Of a stretch of 64,000 bases of DNA, positions 1 to 9,237 are shown in pieces (position 1 is the first letter of the stretch; each line of letters starts with the position of its first letter). The position numbers and the translations under genes are program-made. Source of the stretch: Geobacter sp. UBA5730. GTDB lineage: Bacteria > Desulfobacterota > Desulfuromonadia > Geobacterales > Pseudopelobacteraceae. Location: NCBI GenBank assembly GCA_002419465.1, contig DIGE01000014.1:555602-619601 (forward strand). The letters are read 5' to 3'. The notes under the pieces were generated by a model. That model made no database searches and had not been told where the DNA came from. It saw only the letters and a program-made list of their open reading frames with translations.

Positions 1-189
1 CCCTTGAGCAACCAGGCATACACTTGGTTCGTACATGCCGGTGATCGGCTCGGTCGGTTCCTCCCGCCGAAAAAGTGACAAACCCGGAACAGCGGTTGTA
101 TGGAGCTCGCCTTGTTCGGTGAATCGGGCAATGCTGCTTCCCAGGGTTCTGATTGCTGATTCCATGGTGTTCATTTCGATATTCTCCAT
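1..189 (-). CDS. AraC-family transcriptional regulator, N-terminal part (cut by window edge)
   Basis: The minus strand opens at an ATG at 189 preceded by GAGG seven bases upstream, and stays open for 63 codons to the window edge. The peptide contains GLSLFRREEPTEPI followed by MYEPSVCLVAQG, which is the signature of the AraC_N effector domain found in AraC-type regulators that sit beside aldo/keto reductases and alcohol dehydrogenases. The DNA-binding domain lies outside the window. The gene is divergent from the aldo/keto reductase at 375, so it probably controls the reductase/dehydrogenase pair; this is inferred from position only. Confidence 0.8.
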   Translation of the reverse strand, partial: MENIEMNTMESAIRTLGSSIARFTEQGELHTTAVPGLSLFRREEPTEPITGMYEPSVCLVAQG

Positions 190-303
190 AAATATCCTCA
201 ACCATAGCCTGTATATACTGCTTGAATACTACCTGCCCCCATGTTGTCTTACAACTATTATCCAGTTCTTCGGAGCATCAGGCAAGAAATGAACAGGATT
301 GGT

Positions 304-331
304 CTACCTCACTTTGATCGCGCTGGGGTAG
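304..331. promoter_or_regulatory. Imperfect inverted repeat, possible operator
   Basis: CTACCTCA at 304-311 and TGGGGTAG at 324-331 form 8-base arms with one mismatch around a 12-base spacer. The repeat lies 43 bases upstream of the aldo/keto reductase start, in the divergent gap with the araC-type gene. It could be a regulator binding site; nothing shows which protein binds it. Confidence 0.3.
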
Positions 332-374
332 GTTATGATCATCAAAAAGTCTGGACAGGCGAAAGGGGAGACCA

Positions 375-1379
375 ATGCAGAAACGTATAGTGGGGAAAAG
401 CGGTCTTGAGGTTTCGGCCTTGGGGCTCGGCTGCATGGGCATGAGCTTTTCCTACGGCCCGCCCAAAGACGAGCAAGAGATGATTTCCCTCATCAGGACA
501 GCCGTAGAGCGCGGTATCACCTTCTTCGATACGGCAGAGATCTATGGTCCGTTCACCAACGAGGAGCTGGTGGGTGAAGCGCTTGCTCCGCTGCGTGACC
601 AGGTGGTGATTGCCACCAAGTTCGGTTTCAACACCAGTGTCGATCCCAGGGGGATGAAGGGCGTTGCACCGACCCTGAACAGCAGGCCGGAACATATCAG
701 GCAGGTGGCCGAGGCATCCCTCAAGCGCCTTAAAACAGATGTCATTGATCTCTTCTACCAGCACCGGGTTGACCCGAACGTACCGATTGAAGAGGTGGCC
801 GGAGCGGTGAAGGAACTGATCCGGGAAGGCAAGGTCAAGTACTTCGGCCTTTCCGAAGCCGGGCTCCAGACCATTCGCCGCGCCCACGCCGTGCAGCCGG
901 TGGCAGCGGTTCAGAATGAGTACTCGCTCTGGTTCCGGCGACCTGAAGAGGGGCTGCTGCAGACGCTGGAAGAACTGGGTATCGGCCTTGTTGCCTACAG
1001 CCCGCTGGGCAAGGGATTCCTCACCGGTACAATGGATGAGAACGCCACCTTTGACAGCAGCGATTTCCGCAGCACCCTGCCGCGCTTCACACCGGAGGCT
1101 CTCAAGGCAAATCAGGCCCTGGTTGACCTGCTTGACAGGATAGCGGCACAGAAGAAGGCTACCCCTGCTCAGATTGCACTGGCCTGGCTTTTGGCGCAGA
1201 AACCGTGGATCGTGCCTATCCCGGGAACCACGAAGCTGGATCGTCTGGACGAGAACATCGGTGCTGTAACCGTGGAACTCACAACAGGCGACCTTCACGA
1301 AATCGAACAGGCTGGCGCGCAGATCAAGGTGCAGGGAAACCGGTACCCTGATACACTTGAAGAGTTGACCGGACGGTAA
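375..1379 (+). CDS. Aldo/keto reductase
   Basis: A 334-aa NADPH-dependent aldo/keto reductase of the YajO/AKR13-like type, expected to reduce aldehydes or ketones in the cytoplasm. The catalytic tetrad is visible: D52 and Y57 in FFDTAEIYG, K82 in VIATKFGF and H130 in LFYQHRVDP. The C-terminal cofactor-binding stretch IPGTTKLDRLDENI is present. The start is set by AAGGGGAG just upstream. It is followed after 35 bases by a zinc alcohol dehydrogenase on the same strand, so the two are probably co-transcribed and deal with reactive carbonyls. The physiological substrate cannot be read from sequence. Confidence 0.93.
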   Translation: MQKRIVGKSGLEVSALGLGCMGMSFSYGPPKDEQEMISLIRTAVERGITFFDTAEIYGPFTNEELVGEALAPLRDQVVIATKFGFNTSVDPRGMKGVAPTLNSRPEHIRQVAEASLKRLKTDVIDLFYQHRVDPNVPIEEVAGAVKELIREGKVKYFGLSEAGLQTIRRAHAVQPVAAVQNEYSLWFRRPEEGLLQTLEELGIGLVAYSPLGKGFLTGTMDENATFDSSDFRSTLPRFTPEALKANQALVDLLDRIAAQKKATPAQIALAWLLAQKPWIVPIPGTTKLDRLDENIGAVTVELTTGDLHEIEQAGAQIKVQGNRYPDTLEELTGR

Positions 1380-1414
1380 TACAGTTATTTAAATCCTTCA
1401 GGAGGACACAACAA

Positions 1415-2473
1415 ATGTACACAGCAAAAGCCTATTCCGTTGCCAGCGCCACAGCAGCCTTTACCGCAGATACCATTCCCCGCCGCGCAACCACTGAACA
1501 TGACGTGCAGATCGAGATCCTTTTCTGCGGTGTCTGCCACTCCGACCTGCACACGGCCCGCAACGAGTGGAGCAGCGTCACGCCCACGGTCTATCCCTGC
1601 GTTCCGGGACATGAAATCGTCGGCAAGGTTGTCAAGGCCGGTTCTGCTGTCACCACGTTCAAAGCTGGCGACCTGGTGGGGGTCGGCTGCCTCGTTGATT
1701 CGGACCATACCTGCCCCAACTGCACGGCTGATGTCGAGCAGTTCTGCCACAACGCCACCTTTACCTACAACTCACCGGACCAGCACGGGACTGCGCCGGT
1801 CACCTACGGCGGTTATTCCGAAAGCATCGTCGTCGATGAGCGCTTCGTGCTGCGCGTGCCGGAGAACCTCAACCTGGCCGGGGTTGCGCCGCTTTTGTGC
1901 GCCGGGATCACCACCTATTCACCGATCCGGCGCTGGGGTGACATCAAGGGGAAAAAAGTCGGTGTCGTTGGTCTTGGCGGTTTGGGGCACATGGGGGTCA
2001 AATTCGCCAAAGCCTTTGGCGCTCATCTGGTGGTCTTCACCACTTCGCCGGGCAAGAAAGAGGACGCACTCCGCCTGGGAGCCCATGAGGTGATCATCTC
2101 CACCAACCCGGAAGAGATGAAGCAGCATGCCGGTACGTTCAATTTCATTCTCGATACGATAGCCGCCGATCATGACATCAACGCCTACATCAACATGCTC
2201 GCTCTGGAGGGAAACATCACCCTGGTCGGTGCGCCGGAGACACCGCTTCCGGTATCGGCCCTTGCCCTGCTGTTCGGCCGCAAAAGCATCTCCGGCTCGC
2301 TCATCGGCGGCATCAAGGAGACCCAGGAGATGCTCGACTTCTGCGGTGAGCACGGCATCACTTCCGACGTGGAAATCATCCCCATTCAAAAGGTCAACGA
2401 AGCCTATGAGCGGCTGCTCAAGTCTGATGTGAAGTACCGCTTCTCCATCGACATGGCGTCGCTGAAAGCCTGA
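1415..2473 (+). CDS. Zinc-dependent NAD(P) alcohol dehydrogenase (YahK/cinnamyl-type)
   Basis: A 352-aa medium-chain dehydrogenase. The catalytic zinc ligands are visible as C41 (GVCHSD), H66 with E67 (PGHE) and C162 (LLCAG). The Rossmann motif is GLGGLG at 186-191. The structural-zinc lobe reads D97-x2-C100-x2-C103-x7-C111, so the first of the four usual cysteines is Asp. The start is supported by AGGAGG upstream. The family reduces aldehydes to alcohols, usually with NADPH. With the adjacent aldo/keto reductase and the divergent AraC-type regulator it resembles aldehyde-response loci. Confidence 0.92.
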   Translation: MYTAKAYSVASATAAFTADTIPRRATTEHDVQIEILFCGVCHSDLHTARNEWSSVTPTVYPCVPGHEIVGKVVKAGSAVTTFKAGDLVGVGCLVDSDHTCPNCTADVEQFCHNATFTYNSPDQHGTAPVTYGGYSESIVVDERFVLRVPENLNLAGVAPLLCAGITTYSPIRRWGDIKGKKVGVVGLGGLGHMGVKFAKAFGAHLVVFTTSPGKKEDALRLGAHEVIISTNPEEMKQHAGTFNFILDTIAADHDINAYINMLALEGNITLVGAPETPLPVSALALLFGRKSISGSLIGGIKETQEMLDFCGEHGITSDVEIIPIQKVNEAYERLLKSDVKYRFSIDMASLKA

Positions 2474-2528
2474 TAGCAACACATACTGAAACACCGTGAT
2501 GCCTGGGGATTCATAGATTAACTCTTTT

Positions 2529-2802
2529 TCAGCGGGTTTGCTCCCATACGCTCAAACTGCATCCTGATGATCTTTGCTCTTCAGCTAGACGCAGCCAGGC
2601 CTCGGTTCTCCTGCCTGGCCGTGCTGCTGCCTTGATCAGACGGGTCAACATTCCGGCCAGATCAAAGCGGTGGTTGAAGCGATATTGGCATTCACCCAAA
2701 TAGCGGTCAGCATATTTTTCGAAATTGAAGGCATGATACGTGCCGCTAATAGCTGTCTTGAGGTTCCCGTGTGAGATAATCACATTGCTCTTTGTCTCAA
2801 TC
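2529..2802 (-). pseudogene. IS1595-type transposase remnant, C-terminal end
   Basis: The minus strand encodes NVIISHGNLKTAISGTYHAF followed by KYADRYLGECQYRFNHRFDL, the characteristic C-terminal end of ISXO2-like (IS1595 family) DDE transposases. A stop codon lies just upstream in frame and the catalytic domain is missing, so this is a dead fragment of roughly 85 codons. No terminal inverted repeats were recognised. It fills most of the 331-base gap between the alcohol dehydrogenase and the end of the activase gene. Confidence 0.8.
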
Positions 2803-2804
2803 GG

Positions 2805-5800
2805 TCACCAGCTTATTTTACGTTTAATGCTTTGCGCTTTTTCCCACAACTCCAAACCGGACACCCATGCCCTCCATTTTTCAACTTCCAGCGTGGCGTA
2901 ACAGTTTAAATCATCCAGTTTGCGCGGCAACATGGAGGGTATGACAAAACGCCGAAGCTCTTTTATCTCTACCATGATTTCCTTCTCACGAGTCGCTCGT
3001 TCACGCGCATCCGAGACCAGAAAATGAAGCCGGTTCAGGATATTGACCTCGCTGGCTCCTGCATCCATATCAAGGGAAAGCAGATTCAGATGTGGATACA
3101 TCTCTTTTAGCTTCTTCTCCATCCCTCGCCCGGTTATGTGGTTTGAAATGCAGCCGAACGGCTGCAGACAAACAATGTCGCCGATTCCTTCCCTGAGCAT
3201 GGCGATCATTTCTGCTGTCAGGAGCCATCCTTCCCCAAATTGGTTGGCCAGGCTGACCACATCGCCGGTAATCTCGGAAAGTTCCCTCAGGTTGTGAGGC
3301 TTGCGGTAAAATCTGAATTCCTGCATGACCCGATCTATCTGGCCAAGACGGAATTCCATGTATATCTCAAGCAGCAGGTTTTTCATCCGATCCGCAAATG
3401 AACGTTTAAAAAATGCTTTCTGGTCGTACGTTTCGTTGATGAAGCGCTGGGCGAAAAAACTCTGCAAGGCGGGAAGGATTACCTCTATTCCCTGGCCGGA
3501 CAGCCAGTCAATGATATCCCCGTTGGAAAAGAAATTGTATTTGACAAATATCTCGCCCACGATCCCGATCCTGGGAACAGGTTTGTCGTGAGTTTCCATC
3601 TGGTTGAAATCAGCCACTGCTTTTTTGAGCAGATTGAGAAGGTACTGGTAATCGCCGTTTTCGATACCGGTTTCCATGGCTGAGAGATAGTTACCGTGCA
3701 GTTTTCTGGCTGTGCCGGGCGTCTTTTCCCGCGCCATGCTGGAGAGAAACAGCTGGGCCAGAGGATCGGCAAAGATAACACCCAAAGCTAGCTGCTTGAC
3801 CAGCCCGTTGGTATCAATCGTAAATCCCGCTCCGGGATCAATCCCGTCAGTGAAGACCGGGATGACCTGAACACTGTCCAGACCAAAGTCCGCCAGCGCC
3901 TTCCTGACCAGCGAAAGATATGAGGACGCGCGGCATTGCCCGCCGGTCTGGGTCAGGATAACCGCCGTGTTTTCGGGATCGTAGCGACCCGACTGGAAAG
4001 CCTTGATAATGTCGCCGGCAACGAGGATGGCAGGGTAGCACATGTCGTTGTTGATTGTTTTGAGTCCCAGTTCGACCGTCTGCCTGTCCTGTGGCGGAAG
4101 CACCTCCACCTGCAAGCCGAGCGGCCTGAAGGCAGCCGGGATCAGGGGGGAATAGAAAGAGGAAAAGAAGGGGGTAATCAGGGTTTTCTTGCTGTTATTA
4201 GCCGTAACGAGATGATCTTTATTCTTTCCGGCTCCCTTTCTGGCCCGCAGCTTGCCGTTACTGCGTTGCGTCGCCTCAAGCATTGAGCGTAATCTTATCC
4301 GGACCGCAGCGAGATTGTTGATGTCGTCCATCTTGATCACGGTATGGATATTGCCGCTGCTCCGCAGGATTTCCCTCGTTTCATCGGCGGAGACAGCGTC
4401 TGGTCCGCAGCCGAAGGAGGTCAACTGCACCATTCTGGCGTTTCGGTTTTGATTAACCCACATGGCAGCGGCGTACAGCCGGTTGGCATAGCTCCACTGG
4501 GTCAGGACATTGACCTCTGCCAGGGAAGCGTTGTCGTTGGCTGCGATAACAGCATGTTCACTGACAACATCCACCCCCAGGTCGGTCAGAAGGTCGGGCA
4601 CACCGTGGTTGACAAGCGGGTCCAGGTGGTAGGGCCGACCGGCAAGGACCACGACTGTACGCCCCGCTTTCTCCGCCCTGGCGAGCAGCGCTTTCGCCTG
4701 CGCCCCGAGCTGGTCCCGATACACGGTTTGAGCCGCCAGCCCGTTTTTGACTCCTTGGGAGATGGTCTTGTAGGGTATACCGAAAGGCATGAAGAAGAGG
4801 TAGAGCTGATCTCTTAACAGTCCGGCATCCTTAAAGCTGATGGCTGGGTTGTCCAGGGGGATCCCGAATTTTTTCTCCGGATTGATGGCGCTTTTGATCA
4901 GATCGGGATATCCGGTCACCACCGGGCAGTTAAAGCTGTTCAGCGCGTCTTCGAATTCTATTTGTTCATACACCACGGTCGGATAAAAGATTCGATCCAC
5001 TTTTTTGTCAACAAGGTCGAATAGATGGCCGTGAGCGAGCTTGGCTGGAAAACAGATATTTTCCGACATGACGGTGGAAGTGCCTTTTGCGTAGAGTTTC
5101 TGGCTGGAGGGAGCGGAAAGCGCTACCCTGTAGCCGCAGGTGGTCAAAAAGGCGTTCCAGAAGGGGAAGTTTTCATACATGTTCAGGCAGCGGGGGATGC
5201 CGTAGGTGAGGCGGGGTTTGCCGACCGGTTCCATATCGCGGTCAAACAGGAGCTTTATCTGTTCATCGAGCAGATTTTTCCCTTTGCGTTTGGAATTTGG
5301 ATTGTTGCTGAAATAATGTTCGCAGCGGTTCCCGGTAAAAAAACGATTCTGGTTGCCAAACGTCAGTTCCAGTACCGCGCAGCTGTTTTCGCAGCCGCTG
5401 CAGCGCAGTTCTCTTTTGGTAAAAACGGCCTGTGCCTCCAGGTTGTCGAGGACAATCATCGAAAGAGACGCTCCCCGCGTGGCGCGATGCATGGACATTG
5501 CGGTCAAAGCAGCACCGTAGGCGCCCATCAGCTCCGAGATATCCGGCCTGACCACTTCCTTGTTCAACAGGAGCTCTGTCGCGCGTAACACGGCTGGATT
5601 ACGGAATGTCCCCCCCTGCACGACGATTTTGCCCCCCAGTTGGTCAGTGTCTTTGAGCTGGAGAACCTTGAACAGGGCGTTTTTTACAACCGAACAGGCC
5701 AGGCCGGCCGAAATTTCGGAGATGGAGGCCCCTTCCCGAAGCGCTTGCTTGACCTTTGAATTCATGAAGACGGTGCAGCGGGTTCCCAAGTCAAAGGGTG

Positions 5801-7262
5801 CATTCTGCTCGCAGGCGATTTCAGCAAATTCCTGAACCCGGTATCCGAGTGAATTGGCGAATGTTTCAATAAAGGAACCGCATCCCGACGAACATGCCTC
5901 GTTGATATGAATATCGACCACGACCCGGTCAACGATGCTGATCGCCTTCATATCCTGCCCGCCGATATCCAGAATGAAGGAGACATCCGGATCAAACTGC
6001 TGCGCAGCCCGGCAGTGCGCCATGGTCTCCACTACCCCGTCGTGCAGACCGAAGGCTGCTCGTATGAGGCTTTCCCCATAGCCGGTGACGGCCGACCGCA
6101 TGATGCGGGGTTGGAGAGAGGCTGCGGCGAATGTTTCCCTTATTTCAGCCAACCCCTTTTTTACCGCAAGTATCGGGTCGCCGTTATTGGCGCCGTAATG
6201 CCCAAAGGCCAGCCGTCCCTCCGCATCAATAAGAACGATTTTGGTGGTGGTTGACCCGGAGTCGATACCCAGAAAGAGTTCGCTCTTTCCAACAGAAAGC
6301 GGATCGACCCTGGGGATCCTGGCCTGATCATGTCTTTTTTGCCATAACTCAAACTCCGCCTTGTCGGCAAACAAGGGCTGCAGTCTGATAGTCTGCCCCT
6401 CTGTGCTCCCGGCGGATTCGATTTCGGACTGGGATAAAAGGCTGCCGATACGGGTGCGGAAGGGTTTCCCGTTTCGAATCATGGCTGCGCCCAAGGCCGG
6501 AATCAGTTCCGAACGATCCGGCAGAACCAGATCATCGGGATGCTCAATCTCCAGCAGATCGGCAAAGGCCTTCCGCAGGCGGGGAATAAATGTCAGCGGT
6601 CCGCCGCCCACGAGAATTTTTCTTTCCATATCCCGGCCGCTGGATAAGCTGACTACCTGCATGGCTACGGCATGAAAGATGGAGGCAGCGATATCTTCAT
6701 GAGATGCATTACGGCTCAGCAGAGCCTGGATGTCGGTTTTAGCGAAAACGCCACATCGCGAGGCAATCGGAAAGAGTTGCGTCGATTTCTCGGCCATGCT
6801 GTTCAGGTCCGACACGTCAACATTCAGCAGCACGGCCATCTGATCGATGAATGCGCCGGTACCACCGGCGCAGTTGCTGTTCATCCGGATGTTGGGACGG
6901 CCGTTGTCGTCGAAAAAAATGATCTTGGAGTCTTCGCCACCGATTTCGATAAAGGTTTTGACAGCAGGAAAGAATGTCCCGATGTAATGTGCGGATGCCA
7001 CCACTTCCTGAACAAAAGGCACGTTGAATGCCTCGGCCACCCCCATTCCCGCGGAACCGGTCAACGCCAGATCCAGTTCCACATCACCAAGTTCCTGGAG
7101 GGCCTCCCGGAAAATACTCCGGGTTGTCTCCATGGTTTTACCTTGATGGCGGCAGTAGCGGGAAAAAACCAGTCCACCCTCTTCGTTGATGATGACTACT
7201 TTGACTGTAGTAGAGCCGATATCGATTCCGGCATAATAGAAAACTGCACTATTTCGCGTCAT
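2805..7262 (-). CDS. Giant CoA-dehydratase activase (two BcrAD/BadFG domains plus DUF2229)
   Basis: A 1485-aa protein with two ASKHA-fold activase domains: the first opens with GIDIGSTTVK at 12, the second with GIDSGSTTTK at 332. Each keeps the cysteines that hold a 4Fe-4S cluster at the dimer interface of HgdC-type activators: C131 and C170 in the first, C457, C461 and C496 in the second. A cysteine-rich stretch near residue 620 (CSGCENSC) leads into a DUF2229-like and a 2-hydroxyacyl-CoA dehydratase D-component-like region. Known activators use ATP to inject an electron into a dehydratase or reductase. No partner dehydratase lies nearby. It overlaps the preceding gene by ATGA and ends a five-gene operon. 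The target is unknown. Confidence 0.9.
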   Translation of the reverse strand: MTRNSAVFYYAGIDIGSTTVKVVIINEEGGLVFSRYCRHQGKTMETTRSIFREALQELGDVELDLALTGSAGMGVAEAFNVPFVQEVVASAHYIGTFFPAVKTFIEIGGEDSKIIFFDDNGRPNIRMNSNCAGGTGAFIDQMAVLLNVDVSDLNSMAEKSTQLFPIASRCGVFAKTDIQALLSRNASHEDIAASIFHAVAMQVVSLSSGRDMERKILVGGGPLTFIPRLRKAFADLLEIEHPDDLVLPDRSELIPALGAAMIRNGKPFRTRIGSLLSQSEIESAGSTEGQTIRLQPLFADKAEFELWQKRHDQARIPRVDPLSVGKSELFLGIDSGSTTTKIVLIDAEGRLAFGHYGANNGDPILAVKKGLAEIRETFAAASLQPRIMRSAVTGYGESLIRAAFGLHDGVVETMAHCRAAQQFDPDVSFILDIGGQDMKAISIVDRVVVDIHINEACSSGCGSFIETFANSLGYRVQEFAEIACEQNAPFDLGTRCTVFMNSKVKQALREGASISEISAGLACSVVKNALFKVLQLKDTDQLGGKIVVQGGTFRNPAVLRATELLLNKEVVRPDISELMGAYGAALTAMSMHRATRGASLSMIVLDNLEAQAVFTKRELRCSGCENSCAVLELTFGNQNRFFTGNRCEHYFSNNPNSKRKGKNLLDEQIKLLFDRDMEPVGKPRLTYGIPRCLNMYENFPFWNAFLTTCGYRVALSAPSSQKLYAKGTSTVMSENICFPAKLAHGHLFDLVDKKVDRIFYPTVVYEQIEFEDALNSFNCPVVTGYPDLIKSAINPEKKFGIPLDNPAISFKDAGLLRDQLYLFFMPFGIPYKTISQGVKNGLAAQTVYRDQLGAQAKALLARAEKAGRTVVVLAGRPYHLDPLVNHGVPDLLTDLGVDVVSEHAVIAANDNASLAEVNVLTQWSYANRLYAAAMWVNQNRNARMVQLTSFGCGPDAVSADETREILRSSGNIHTVIKMDDINNLAAVRIRLRSMLEATQRSNGKLRARKGAGKNKDHLVTANNSKKTLITPFFSSFYSPLIPAAFRPLGLQVEVLPPQDRQTVELGLKTINNDMCYPAILVAGDIIKAFQSGRYDPENTAVILTQTGGQCRASSYLSLVRKALADFGLDSVQVIPVFTDGIDPGAGFTIDTNGLVKQLALGVIFADPLAQLFLSSMAREKTPGTARKLHGNYLSAMETGIENGDYQYLLNLLKKAVADFNQMETHDKPVPRIGIVGEIFVKYNFFSNGDIIDWLSGQGIEVILPALQSFFAQRFINETYDQKAFFKRSFADRMKNLLLEIYMEFRLGQIDRVMQEFRFYRKPHNLRELSEITGDVVSLANQFGEGWLLTAEMIAMLREGIGDIVCLQPFGCISNHITGRGMEKKLKEMYPHLNLLSLDMDAGASEVNILNRLHFLVSDARERATREKEIMVEIKELRRFVIPSMLPRKLDDLNCYATLEVEKWRAWVSGLELWEKAQSIKRKISW

Positions 7263-8287
7263 ATACGTTTCTCTCCCGCCGCCGGACCGTCGTATCTGTC
7301 AGTTGTTTTCCCCGTTTCCCTCTTTTTATTCAGGGGCAGGTAATCTCTGGTAGAACAGCAGGTGTCCACCAGGGAGACAATGAGCGACTCCGGATATCGT
7401 GGCGGCACAAGGGTTAATGGCCACATATGCTTTTTAATGATGTCTTCTTCTTTTTGAGAGAGGTCTGTTATCCGGCGGGCATTGTTCAGGGCGATGGTAT
7501 GATGCCTGAATCCGTGCAGCCGCGGTCCTTCACGCAGCCAGTCGTAAAAGAAGAGGTCATGCAGGAGCGCGCCACGGATGATCGCTTCACCATCCAGAGA
7601 AAGCCGCCGACCAAGGAGAAAGCTCAGGTAAGCTACCTCCTTAACGTGATCCAGCCTCGTTTTCCCGCGGTGATGGGGATATTGGGACAGTCTCGCCACA
7701 TCAGGGAGGGCAAGAACCGGCGCTGCTGCATCCCTGAATTCCACATCAGCCAGGGCTCTTTCTTCCTTCGTCATGCGGAAAAAAGTCCGGACAACGGTCG
7801 TCAGCAAATCCACGAGCATGCAGGATAGCACAACCCCGGCAAAGGCGCTCTTAACAACGGGGGGTAACTGCCCGAGAAGAACGTGATATGGCGGTACTAC
7901 CAGATATTCAAATGCAAAGGCCAGCGCTATCCAGTACAGTGAAAACCTGGGGCAGATATGCCCCTTGTAATGGAACCGCTCATCCGAATAGTCCCAGAGA
8001 TGGGCGTGAAAAAGACGCTGGGCGATCACCCCCGAAAACAGTTCGAGTCCGGTTGTAGCCACAAAATAGACCAGCGCCTTGACGGCAAACCCGGCAGCTA
8101 GCGTCTGTAGCAGGGCCGTCGCCCCCAAGAGAATCAAGGCGCCCGTGCCGTAAAGCATAAGATACGGACCCTTCAAGAGGCCCGGGTTTACAAATCGTCC
8201 GCCACGAGATGAACGATAGACAACCTCCAGTAACCACCCGAGAATTGCGAAACATGAAAAGGAAAAAAAATAATCTGTCATTGTCAT
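7259..8287 (-). CDS. PF06541 membrane domain fused to an HD domain
   Basis: A 342-aa two-part protein. Residues 1 to about 180 are hydrophobic with several membrane spans and carry LGWLLEVVYRS and GVIAQRLFHAHLWDYS, typical of the PF06541 family (called putative ABC-transporter type IV, function uncertain). Residues from about 195 form an HD metal-dependent hydrolase-like domain with ALLHDLFFYDW, GFRHHTIAL and HMWPLTLVPPRYPES. It starts two bases after the patatin stop and overlaps the activase start, so it belongs to the same operon. The HD domain could act on a nucleotide or phosphoester; no substrate can be named. Confidence 0.8.
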   Translation of the reverse strand: MTMTDYFFSFSCFAILGWLLEVVYRSSRGGRFVNPGLLKGPYLMLYGTGALILLGATALLQTLAAGFAVKALVYFVATTGLELFSGVIAQRLFHAHLWDYSDERFHYKGHICPRFSLYWIALAFAFEYLVVPPYHVLLGQLPPVVKSAFAGVVLSCMLVDLLTTVVRTFFRMTKEERALADVEFRDAAAPVLALPDVARLSQYPHHRGKTRLDHVKEVAYLSFLLGRRLSLDGEAIIRGALLHDLFFYDWLREGPRLHGFRHHTIALNNARRITDLSQKEEDIIKKHMWPLTLVPPRYPESLIVSLVDTCCSTRDYLPLNKKRETGKTTDRYDGPAAGEKRI

Positions 8288-8289
8288 CT

Positions 8290-9237
8290 TCAGTTGGCCT
8301 TGCTCGCGACGGTCAACACCTTCAGCTGTTCAAGGGCACACTCGTAGCCTATCTGAATAATCTCCTCGGCCCGATCAAACTCCATGAACCGCACGGTTCC
8401 AAGCGGCGGACGGATGATAAGAATATCCGGCATGTCCTGTCGCAGGCTTGCTTGGGTTATGCGCGCCTGCATGATGTAGATTGATGTCAACAGCACATCG
8501 AAAATACCCGGTACTGGTTCTTTGTTCATCCATGCTTCAAATTGGGCCAAAACCGGACTTTCCATAGTTTGCAAAGTTGCCAGTAGGCGCGTCATGGTCT
8601 GGGCATAAGGTCTTTCGTATGGGCGTGGATCAGGGCGAGGAGCGCGGCTCGCAACGATGTCGTGATTAAGATCGACTGCGATGATCAGATCGGCGCTCAT
8701 AGCGCGTACCACACTCACCGGTACAGGGTTGACCAGGCCGCCGTCGACCAGGACACGGCCATCGTTACGCACTGGAGTGAAGATGCCGGGAACCGAGATG
8801 CTAGCGCGCACCGCTTCAATCAGGTCTCCTGTGCCGAACACTACCTCCTCACCGCTCATGATGCAAGTAGCCACGGCGCGAAATGGTATCGGCAGATCCT
8901 CGATGTTGGTTGCTGGCACATGAGCACGCACGAAGTCAGTAATCTTTTGGCCGTCAATCAATCCAGAGCGGGGGAATACCGGGTCTAGCAGGGTGATGAT
9001 GCTTTTCCAATCAAAATCGAGAAATCTTGCTGTCAATCCATCCAGCTTTCCCGCAGCGAAAACAGCCCCGATCAAGGCTCCCATGCTGGTGCCTGCGATA
9101 ACGTCGATGTTGATGCCAGTTTCATTGATGGCGCGCAACACACCTATGTGCGCCAGCCCCCGCGCTGAACCGCTGCCCAGTGCCAAACCAATTTTGAGCT
9201 GTCGGCCATGATCGTTGTCTGCTGACTTCCGAGTCAC
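8290..9237 (-). CDS. Patatin-like phospholipase (RssA/NTE type)
   Basis: A 315-aa patatin-family serine hydrolase. The glycine-rich oxyanion motif GSGSARGLAHIGVL is at 21-34, the nucleophile is S51 in GTSMG and the catalytic Asp is D165 in VDGGLVNPVPV, giving a complete Ser-Asp dyad. There is no signal peptide, so a cytoplasmic or membrane-surface lipid acyl hydrolase is expected. It overlaps the upstream UbiB-type gene by four bases (ATGA). The pairing with UbiB and HD/PF06541 proteins suggests a lipid or membrane role for the operon, which is inference. Confidence 0.9.
   Translation of the reverse strand: MTRKSADNDHGRQLKIGLALGSGSARGLAHIGVLRAINETGINIDVIAGTSMGALIGAVFAAGKLDGLTARFLDFDWKSIITLLDPVFPRSGLIDGQKITDFVRAHVPATNIEDLPIPFRAVATCIMSGEEVVFGTGDLIEAVRASISVPGIFTPVRNDGRVLVDGGLVNPVPVSVVRAMSADLIIAVDLNHDIVASRAPRPDPRPYERPYAQTMTRLLATLQTMESPVLAQFEAWMNKEPVPGIFDVLLTSIYIMQARITQASLRQDMPDILIIRPPLGTVRFMEFDRAEEIIQIGYECALEQLKVLTVASKAN

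Noticed and set aside
35..292. 85-codon plus-strand frame at the window start
   Set aside because: It runs antisense to the AraC_N sequence on the minus strand and then through the intergenic gap; no ribosome-binding site.
342..1298. 318-codon minus-strand frame opposite the aldo/keto reductase
   Set aside because: Its peptide has no recognisable domain and the opposite strand encodes a complete AKR with its catalytic tetrad; it is a mirror frame.
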